DNA of 64,000 nt, taken from Exilibacterium sp. Lineage in GTDB: Bacteria > Pseudomonadota > Gammaproteobacteria > Pseudomonadales > Cellvibrionaceae. The stretch is from positions 1 through 64,000 of the forward strand of contig JANQMH010000084.1 in NCBI GenBank assembly GCA_028280195.1. The letters are read 5' to 3'. The notes beneath the pieces were generated by a model. That model was not told the origin of the DNA. It ran no database searches and saw only the letters and a program-made list of their open reading frames with translations. Positions 50,439 to 57,303 of the stretch are shown here, one piece after another; the first letter of the stretch is position 1; every line of letters starts with the position of its first letter. A program made the translations under genes and the position numbers.

Positions 50439-51260
50439 CTACTCCCACTCGCCGCTATCTATCTCGATCAGCCCCGCCACCATGGCGCGATACACCGCTG
50501 CCGCCTGGGTCTTGGCCCCCAGTGCCGCCTTGATGGCGGCAATATGCTTATTGGCCGTATCGAGGCTGATATGCATGCGGTCGGCGGCACCCTTCAAGGT
50601 GACATTTTCCTTGGCGACCTTATTCAGCATGGCCAGCTGCTTGGGCGTGATACCGGCGCGCCGGCCAAGCGCCTTGGCGCCGAAGAAATGGCCGGCGTAG
50701 TGTGAGATCGCCAGGCTGGCAACGATGTCCCCGAGCAGGTAGATCAGTGCCTGGCGCGGCGCCATCCAGGTGCGAAACGGTTCCGGCTCGAGCCCTTTCC
50801 TGCTGACCGAAAACAGACAGTTGATGCCCATGGGCGTGGTATAGGGGATGTTATAACTGTCGAGATAACCGTGGTCGCTCATCAACTGGCACAAATCGAG
50901 AAACTTGACGTTCAACTCCAGATGCAAGGGCGAGCGCCCGACATAATCGGCAATGGTGGATCGGTAAACGGGCGCAGTCTGGGTCGTGGCGTGATGGGCA
51001 ACCAGGTCGTATTGCCCGTAGCCCTGGCGCTGATACTGTTGCAACAGCTCCTCCGGCAGCGACGACAATTGTTTTGGCGCCGCTACGCCCACCGGCTTGA
51101 AACTGAAACTGTCCAGCCCCAATTCCGCCAGCGCCGAGAGAATGGCGACGGCAAATTCCGCCGGCGTCTTCGCCGATGAGAGCAGAGAATAGAAGCGGAA
51201 ATCCCCCTTGGCCAACGCCGATACAGCGTCAACTCTGATAACAGCCTGGCTTCCTGACAT
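50439..51260 (-). CDS. LuxR-family regulator with autoinducer-binding-like domain (LuxR solo)
   Basis: From the ATG at 51260 the protein has 273 residues: an N-terminal autoinducer-binding-type domain (about 20-185) and a C-terminal LuxR helix-turn-helix (about 207-268, VTLKGAADRMHISLDTANKHIAAIKAALG). The ligand-pocket signature is atypical: the usual W-x3-Y and DP block reads GYGQYDLVAHH, keeping the Asp but not the Pro. No luxI synthase is in the window. It is divergent from the LolA-like/ABC operon and convergent with the DUF6493-like gene. It may sense a non-AHL molecule. A GTG at 51269 is an alternative start. Confidence 0.85.
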   Translation of the reverse strand: MSGSQAVIRVDAVSALAKGDFRFYSLLSSAKTPAEFAVAILSALAELGLDSFSFKPVGVAAPKQLSSLPEELLQQYQRQGYGQYDLVAHHATTQTAPVYRSTIADYVGRSPLHLELNVKFLDLCQLMSDHGYLDSYNIPYTTPMGINCLFSVSRKGLEPEPFRTWMAPRQALIYLLGDIVASLAISHYAGHFFGAKALGRRAGITPKQLAMLNKVAKENVTLKGAADRMHISLDTANKHIAAIKAALGAKTQAAAVYRAMVAGLIEIDSGEWE

Positions 51261-51573
51261 AAGTATCACACGCGGCGTAAGGTGCCGCTCCTTGTCTTCA
51301 CGATTAATACCAGCAAATCGATGGCGCCTTATTTACTTATAGTCAAATGCGCCGCGATGTGCAAACAGATCGTTCTTAAAAGCTGTTTTGCGGGAGAAAA
51401 TTTGCCGCCGCTTTTCCACCTCATTGCCGTTGCGCTGCAGCGATATCGCTCTTTTCACGCTTCCTATATAATGACCAATGCGCCAGTCATTGACCGCAGT
51501 CATCTGCACGATATGGGCGCAAGTGTAATATGGACACACCGGATTCCACGCCGGATTCGGACCAGGGGGATAT
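51261..51573. other. Divergent promoter gap between LuxR solo and ABC operon
   Basis: This 313-bp gap has no gene; the frames that cross it are shadows. It must hold the promoters of both divergent units. No lux-box-like dyad could be picked out with confidence. Confidence 0.5.
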
Positions 51574-52440
51574 ATGAACGCAGGCTTCTCGGCTGCAAGT
51601 GTCTGCACCATGAGCAAAAAGCCGCTCGGATTTGTGTTGCTGTTAGTATTGCTGATCCCGTCGCTGTGCGCCCGTGCCGCACAGGTGGGAGCGGCAGAGA
51701 TAGGGGCAATAGGGGTGGAAGCAACAGGGGTGGGAGCAACAGGGATGAAAGCGACAGAGGTGGAAGACTTGATACGCCATATGGACGCACTGTGGCGCGG
51801 TGAGACCTCAAAAGCGCTGCTGACCATGACGGTGACCACGCGCCGGTACAAACGCACCATGACCATAGAAGCCTGGTCGCACGGCAAACACCGCTCCCTG
51901 GTGGTGGTGCGCAAGCCGAAGAAAGACAGGGACGTGGCGACACTGAAAGTCAAGGAAAACATCTGGAATTACCTGCCCAAAATCAATCGCGTCACCAAGG
52001 TGCCGTCGAGTATGATGGCCGGCTCGTGGATGGGCAGCCATTTCACCAATGACGATCTGGTAAAAGACAGTACCTTCGAAGACGACTACCAATCGTCCAT
52101 CACATTTGCCGGTGAGCGCGACGGGCGGGCGGTCTATGAAGTGACGTCGATACCCAAAGCCGATGCCGCCGTGGTCTGGGGCAAAGTGACCATCGTCTTT
52201 GAACAGAGCGCCATGACACCGCTGCATGCGCTCTACTACGATGAAGAGGATGTGCTGGTTCGCACCATGCGGTTTGATCAGCCACGCGAAATCGACGGCA
52301 GACTGGTGCCAATGAGAATGCAGCTGCAACCCGAAGACAAAGCTGATGAGTCGACAGTCATTGTCTATGAGAACATCGAGTTTGACGTCCCTCTGCAGGA
52401 GTCATTTTTCTCACTGCAAACGCTGAAACGCCGGCGGTAA
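51574..52440 (+). CDS. Outer-membrane lipoprotein-sorting-like protein (LolA-like)
   Basis: The 288-residue protein follows AGGGGGATAT. It has a signal peptide (MSKKPLGFVLLLVLLIPSLC within residues 13-32), then five in-frame 15-bp repeats that encode a Gly/Ala/Val-rich stretch (about 38-62), then a LolA-like beta-sheet domain (about 65-288; SKALLTMTVTTRRYKRTMTI and KENIWNYLPKINRVTKVPSS are family marks). These proteins are periplasmic lipid or lipoprotein carriers. It is followed at 6 bp by two FtsX-type permeases and an ATPase, which supports a role in moving a lipid or lipoprotein between membranes. Confidence 0.88.
   Translation: MNAGFSAASVCTMSKKPLGFVLLLVLLIPSLCARAAQVGAAEIGAIGVEATGVGATGMKATEVEDLIRHMDALWRGETSKALLTMTVTTRRYKRTMTIEAWSHGKHRSLVVVRKPKKDRDVATLKVKENIWNYLPKINRVTKVPSSMMAGSWMGSHFTNDDLVKDSTFEDDYQSSITFAGERDGRAVYEVTSIPKADAAVVWGKVTIVFEQSAMTPLHALYYDEEDVLVRTMRFDQPREIDGRLVPMRMQLQPEDKADESTVIVYENIEFDVPLQESFFSLQTLKRRR
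51685..51759 (+). repeat. In-frame 15-bp tandem repeat, five copies, in the LolA-like gene
   Basis: Five 15-mers encode VGAAE, IGAIG, VEATG, VGATG and MKATE. They lie between the signal peptide and the folded domain, where length change would be tolerated. Confidence 0.88.
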
Positions 52441-52446
52441 GACAGG

Positions 52447-53739
52447 ATGCCCGTCAACCCATCCGTGTTTGTGTTTATCGCCTGGCGCAATATCTGGCGA
52501 TATCCCGTTCGCAGTTTACTGACCGTCTTTGCCCTGGCCGGCGGCCTGGTGATGGTCATTCTCTACTCCGTGTTAGTCGAAGGCATATCGCGGCAAATGG
52601 TGGATTATGCCACCGAGATGTCCACCGGCCATCTGCAACTGCACCGCCGCGCGTTTGTCGACGAGCAGGACCTCTACGCCACCTTGCCCTGGTCGTATCT
52701 CGATGCGATCGAAACCAGGCTGCCTGATATCAGCGCAGCGCCGAGGCTTTATGCCGCGGGCCTGGCGAGCGCGCAGGCGTCCTCAACCGGGGTGCTGATG
52801 AAAGCTGTCGATGCAGTGCGCGAGCCGATGGTCACCAGTGTGCTGAGCCAGGTGCGCAGCGGCACTGTCGACTTGGGCCCGGCAAGCCCCAGCGAAGAGG
52901 GCCTCGAGCGCCACAACGTAGTGGTGGGTACGCAGCTGGCAAAAAACCTGAAACTGCAGGTGGGCAGTGAACTGATCCTGGTGACACAGGCGGCCGATGG
53001 CAGTATCGGCAACGGACTGTTTCGCATCGCGGCGATCCTCAACCCGGTGGACACGGCGTTTGACCGCACAGGGGTACTGATGTCCATTGAGGCGTTCCAG
53101 GCCATGATGTACCTGCAGACAGGTTTTCACGAACTGGCGATTAAGACCCGGGACACGGCCGATCTGGAAATCTCCCAGGCGGCGCTCGACGCAACGGTGC
53201 GGCGGTTAACGGCAGAGCAACCACTGGACGCACTGGGCGGTGCGGCGCTTGTACGCAACTGGCGCGAGATCAATCCGACCATTTCAGATATGCTGGAACT
53301 GAGCCGGTCGATGGTGATCGTCATGGGTTTTATCATTGTCGGACTGGCGTCGTTCGGCATGCTCAACACCATGTTAATGGCGGTACACGAACGCACGCAC
53401 GAATTCGGCATTCTGCTGGCCATCGGTATGAAAAGCCGCTGGCTGATGCTGATGGTGTTGATCGAGTCGTTTTTTCTCGCCTTGATATCGGCGCTGGCCG
53501 GCGCTGTCATCGGGGTTTGGAGCGGGCGATATATACAGCGGCACGGTATCGATTTTAGCGGCACCATGCCCGACGGCTACGACTGGGCCGGGATGTCTTT
53601 TGAACCGGTAATGAGAGGCCACCTGGAGCCGGCGCATGTGATAAGCGCCTGCCTCATAATGACGCTGGTGGCGATGCTCTCGTCACTGTTTCCCTGCTGG
53701 CGTACAGTGCGCCTGAAACCGGCGGAGGTAATGCGGTGA
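52447..53739 (+). CDS. ABC transporter permease, FtsX/LolC-E/MacB type (first)
   Basis: The 430-residue protein has one N-terminal membrane helix (about 19-42), a large periplasmic domain (about 45-275) and three C-terminal helices (MVIVMGFIIVGLASFGMLN near 285, LMLMVLIESFFLALISALAG near 338 and VISACLIMTLVAMLSSLFP near 400). This 1+3 layout defines MacB/LolCE-type machines, which push substrates out of the inner membrane by a mechanical stroke rather than through a channel. Its stop overlaps the next gene's GTG start. Confidence 0.9.
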   Translation: MPVNPSVFVFIAWRNIWRYPVRSLLTVFALAGGLVMVILYSVLVEGISRQMVDYATEMSTGHLQLHRRAFVDEQDLYATLPWSYLDAIETRLPDISAAPRLYAAGLASAQASSTGVLMKAVDAVREPMVTSVLSQVRSGTVDLGPASPSEEGLERHNVVVGTQLAKNLKLQVGSELILVTQAADGSIGNGLFRIAAILNPVDTAFDRTGVLMSIEAFQAMMYLQTGFHELAIKTRDTADLEISQAALDATVRRLTAEQPLDALGGAALVRNWREINPTISDMLELSRSMVIVMGFIIVGLASFGMLNTMLMAVHERTHEFGILLAIGMKSRWLMLMVLIESFFLALISALAGAVIGVWSGRYIQRHGIDFSGTMPDGYDWAGMSFEPVMRGHLEPAHVISACLIMTLVAMLSSLFPCWRTVRLKPAEVMR

Positions 53740-55013
53740 AGGCCCGGCGCAGCCATTTACCCTTCATTGTTCTGCTGCTGCTCGCCTGGCGCAATCTGTG
53801 GCGGCACCGGCGGCGCACGATCATCACCTTGAGTTCGATTGCCTTTGGTTTCGGACTGGCGGTACTGTTTATCGGCCTCAATGACGGCGCGCACAATTCC
53901 ATGGTCCGCAATGCCATCAAACTGGGGGAGGGTTCGATAACCGTGCAGCCGCGCGGTTATCTGCAGGCGCCGGCCAACCACAAATTCCTGCCGGCAGGCG
54001 CCAGCCTGCTGGCGCAAATCGACAGCCTGGGAATCCCCGGGCATGTCGACCCGCGTATTTCCATTCAGGTGCTGGCAAGTACCGCTCACAATGCCGTCGG
54101 CGCCGGCCTCGAGGGGCTGATCAGCAGCCGCGATCAACGGGTTGAAATGCTCGAGCCCTTTCTCATCGCAGGTGAGTGGGTAACGGCGGGAGACGCGCGC
54201 GGTATTCTGATCGGCGACAGCATGGCGCGCAAGCTGAAAGTGAAAATCGGCAGCAAAGTCGTGCTGATGGCCGGCGGGCGCGGCGGCGATTCCCAGCAGC
54301 ACCTCGGCCGCGTACGGGGTATTTTCGACTCCCGCGTCGACGATCTGGATTCGTTTTTGATACTGAGTGACATTGCGCTCACACAACGCTTTCTCGAGGG
54401 TGAAGGCGCAGATCCGACCTTGCAGCCGGTCACCCGCCTGGCGGTTTACCTGGACCAACAGAAACAACTGCAACAGTGGAAAAACACACTCCGCCGAGAG
54501 GTCGGCGCCGCTGATATCGAGGTGCTGGACTGGCGGGAAATGATGCCGCAGCTGGTGCAGTTCATCACCGTCGACGATGCCGGCAACTATATTTTCCTGA
54601 GCCTGATTCTGGTGCTGGTGGTATTCGGCATCGTCAACACGGTGCTGATGAGCGTACTGGAGCGCACGCGCGAATTCGGTCTGTTGCGGGCCCTGGGCCT
54701 GGGCCGCCACCAGCTGTTGTTGCTGGTTTTCTGCGAATCGCTGGTACTGAGTGTGCTGGCGGTGTTGTTGGGCTGGGTGGTCGGCGGCGGTACGCATCTG
54801 TGGTTTGCCGTCAACGGCCTGGACCTCTCCGCGGCAATCGGCGATGCCACCGCCATGGCGGGAACCTTTATGGACCCCGTTGTGCACACAGAACTATCAC
54901 CGGCGCGGGTAGCACAATTGACGGGCATCGTGTTCGGCGCCACCCTGGCCACCGGCATCTACCCGGCATTGAAAGCCGCGCGGGTAACACCGGTGGCGGC
55001 GCTGCGCACCTAG
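53736..55013 (+). CDS. ABC transporter permease, FtsX/LolC-E/MacB type (second)
   Basis: The 425-residue protein starts with GTG after GGAGG, overlapping the first permease's stop. It has the same 1+3 helix layout: helix near 10-30, periplasmic domain to about 280, and helices around YIFLSLILVLVVFGIVNTVLM, LLLVFCESLVLSVLAVLLGW and the C-terminal segment. Two different permeases point to a heterodimeric machine like LolCE. The LolA-like gene two upstream is consistent with substrate transfer to the outer membrane. Confidence 0.9.
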   Translation: MKARRSHLPFIVLLLLAWRNLWRHRRRTIITLSSIAFGFGLAVLFIGLNDGAHNSMVRNAIKLGEGSITVQPRGYLQAPANHKFLPAGASLLAQIDSLGIPGHVDPRISIQVLASTAHNAVGAGLEGLISSRDQRVEMLEPFLIAGEWVTAGDARGILIGDSMARKLKVKIGSKVVLMAGGRGGDSQQHLGRVRGIFDSRVDDLDSFLILSDIALTQRFLEGEGADPTLQPVTRLAVYLDQQKQLQQWKNTLRREVGAADIEVLDWREMMPQLVQFITVDDAGNYIFLSLILVLVVFGIVNTVLMSVLERTREFGLLRALGLGRHQLLLLVFCESLVLSVLAVLLGWVVGGGTHLWFAVNGLDLSAAIGDATAMAGTFMDPVVHTELSPARVAQLTGIVFGATLATGIYPALKAARVTPVAALRT

Positions 55014-55036
55014 GCCCTGCTGACGAGATCCGGCTT

Positions 55037-55747
55037 ATGACATTGCTATCACTACAAGGCATCTGCAAAACCTTTCGCCAGGGCGAGATCGAGGTTGAGG
55101 CCTTAAAGAACATCGACCTGGATGTGGACGAGGGCGAGTTCGCCGCGCTGGTGGGGCCATCCGGCTCGGGCAAAACGACCCTGCTGAATATCATCGGTGG
55201 CCTGGATGCGCCGACCAGCGGCACGGCCCACTTGAACGGCATAGACATCACCCGCCTGAAAGAGTCTCAGCTTTCCGACTTTCGCCTGTTTCAACTGGGC
55301 TTTATTTTCCAGGCCTACAACCTGGTGCCGGTTCTCAGCGCGCTGGAAAATGTTGAACTCATTATGATTCTCCAGGGCCGCCCGGCAAAAGAGCGGCGTG
55401 CAAGGGCGCAGCACTATCTCGAACTGGTAGGGCTGGGCCGGGAGATGAACCGGCGGCCGTCGGCCCTCAGCGGAGGCCAGCAGCAGCGCGTCGCCGTCGC
55501 CCGCGCGCTGGCCTGCGAACCGCGCCTGGTGCTGGCCGACGAGCCCACCGCCAACCTGGATTCCGAAAACGCCTCGGCCCTGCTCGACATCATGCACAAG
55601 CTGTCGCGAGAGCAAAAAACCACATTCATTTTCTCGACCCATGACCCGCGGGTGATGGAACGGGCCGAGCGCCTGATTAAACTCCGCGACGGGCGCATTG
55701 AAAGCGACGCCGTAGTAGAGCAAGCGGACCGTGCAGTACCCGCTTAA
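55037..55747 (+). CDS. ABC transporter ATPase, LolD/MacB type
   Basis: The 236-residue ATPase has Walker A GPSGSGKTT (39-47), the Q-loop IFQAYNLVPVLSALENVEL, the signature LSGGQQQR and Walker B LVLADEPTANLD, followed by the switch His in FSTHDPRVM. It powers the two permeases encoded just upstream. Its end overlaps the GTG of the outer-membrane gene by 17 bp. The start at 55037 is chosen for its match to the LolD N-terminus (LLSLQGICKTF). Confidence 0.95.
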   Translation: MTLLSLQGICKTFRQGEIEVEALKNIDLDVDEGEFAALVGPSGSGKTTLLNIIGGLDAPTSGTAHLNGIDITRLKESQLSDFRLFQLGFIFQAYNLVPVLSALENVELIMILQGRPAKERRARAQHYLELVGLGREMNRRPSALSGGQQQRVAVARALACEPRLVLADEPTANLDSENASALLDIMHKLSREQKTTFIFSTHDPRVMERAERLIKLRDGRIESDAVVEQADRAVPA

Positions 55748-56948
55748 CCTTGTTCTCGCCCTGTTTGCACTGCCGCTGTCCATTGCAGCCGCACAGGCCG
55801 CGGAGTTTACCGGCCGCCTGTCGCTGCTGGGGCTGGCGGCCAAACCGGAGGCCGGCGACAGCGGTTATACCGAGGGCGAGAGCGACTCTCTAAGCGCAGA
55901 TCAGCTGGGCTTGCGCCTGATGCTGGACGACATCCTCGATCGCGGCGAGTGGGCGCTGCATTTAAGGGCCACACGCCAGCACTTTGACGGCTTTCCCCGT
56001 TCTGAAATCAACGCCAGCAACCTGTTCCGCTACAAGGATTTACGCGAGAACTGGATTGACCAGAGTGACGGCGACAATTCGACCCGGGCCGGGATCGAGC
56101 TGGACCACGCCTATTACCGGCACCAAACTGACAAGCTCACCCTGACCGCCGGCCGGCAACCGCTCGACTGGGGCAGCGGCCGGTTTTGGCAGCCGCTCAA
56201 TCTGTTTGGCGCCTTTATGCCGACCGACCTGGATACCGACTACAAGCCGGGTATCGACGGCCTGGTCCTGGACTGGTACCCCTCGTCCCACGCCTCCTTC
56301 ACAGCCGCCTATATGCTCTCCCCACAGGGCGATAATCTGCTCGAAGACAGTGCGGCGGCCTATTACCGGCGCCAGGTGGGACAGGAGTCGGAGGTAGCGG
56401 CTGCGGCCGGCAGTATCAGCGGCAATCATGTCGCCGGCGGCTCGTTCGAGAGTGTATGGAAAGGTATCGGCTGGCGCATCGAAGGCGCTTACTACGACCT
56501 GCAGGAGGGTGACAGCGGTCTGTTCGCCATTGCCGGAATAGACTACCAGTTCGACGAGGGCACCGCAGTCGCACTGGAGTGGTACCGCAATGACTTTGGC
56601 GCCAGCCGCCGGCGATCACTGGCCGCCGAAACGGCGGATCCGCTGGTGGTTTTCCAGCTGCAGCCGCTGTTGGCGAAAACGGCGCTGGGGGCAACTGTCG
56701 ACAGGGAACTGACACCTTTGCTGAGGGCCACTTATCTGTTGCTGACCAGCAGCGTCAAAGACGCCGGCAATGATCGCCGCTATTCCTTTTTACACCAGCT
56801 GAACTTTATCTACTCCATCGCCGATGAAGCGGATTTTCTGGCATCCGTACTCCTGGCCAGCGGCGACGGCTTGGCGGACGATAAACTGCAGTCGGAATTC
56901 GGTCATATTCCCAAGAGCCTGACCCTGCGCCTGCGGTTTTATTTCTGA
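55731..56948 (+). CDS. Outer-membrane beta-barrel protein of the ABC operon
   Basis: The 405-residue protein has a signal peptide (cleavage near AAQAAE, 24-25) and amphipathic strands throughout. It contains LTAGRQPLDWGSGRFWQPLN (about 142-161), the DUF1302-like porin motif, and ends LTLRLRFYF with terminal Phe. The GTG start lies inside the ATPase gene, so it is co-translated with it. It would be the outer-membrane end of the LolA-like/ABC pathway, either as a receiver or a pore. The substrate is unknown. Confidence 0.82.
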   Translation: MQYPLNLVLALFALPLSIAAAQAAEFTGRLSLLGLAAKPEAGDSGYTEGESDSLSADQLGLRLMLDDILDRGEWALHLRATRQHFDGFPRSEINASNLFRYKDLRENWIDQSDGDNSTRAGIELDHAYYRHQTDKLTLTAGRQPLDWGSGRFWQPLNLFGAFMPTDLDTDYKPGIDGLVLDWYPSSHASFTAAYMLSPQGDNLLEDSAAAYYRRQVGQESEVAAAAGSISGNHVAGGSFESVWKGIGWRIEGAYYDLQEGDSGLFAIAGIDYQFDEGTAVALEWYRNDFGASRRRSLAAETADPLVVFQLQPLLAKTALGATVDRELTPLLRATYLLLTSSVKDAGNDRRYSFLHQLNFIYSIADEADFLASVLLASGDGLADDKLQSEFGHIPKSLTLRLRFYF

Positions 56949-56962
56949 ATCGCCAGCGCCAT

Positions 56963-57217
56963 TCAGCTGCCGACCTCCAGGACCACACGGCCGTTGATCT
57001 GCCCCTGCCGCATACGCAAAAATACATCGTTGACCGCATCCAGCTTATCGGTGCTGTAAACAGCCCTGACATTGCCTTCGCCGGCAAAAGCCAGTGCCTC
57101 GGTCATATCCTTGCGGGTACCGACAATCGAACCCCGCACTGTCAGGCGCTTGAGCACTACATCGAAGATCGGCGTTGCAAACTCGCCGGGCGGCAGCCCC
57201 ACCAGCGCGCATGTCAT
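56963..57217 (-). pseudogene. 3' remnant of an adhP-type zinc alcohol dehydrogenase
   Basis: The 84-codon frame (ALVGLPPGEFATPIFDVVLK, GSIVGTRKDMTEALAFAGEG, RMRQGQINGRVVLEVGS) is the C-terminal quarter of a zinc-dependent AdhP-like dehydrogenase. The upstream frame remains open for a few codons but loses similarity, and the zinc-binding and most nucleotide-binding parts are absent. A short expressed peptide from the internal ATG is possible but would be inactive as a dehydrogenase. Confidence 0.82.
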
Positions 57218-57303
57218 TGAACCTCCGGCCTTAGCCCTGGCGGCAAAGTTGCTTGCGGGCGGGAAATACTGCCGGCCTGCCGGGCGCAGGCCGGGGCATG
57301 AGG

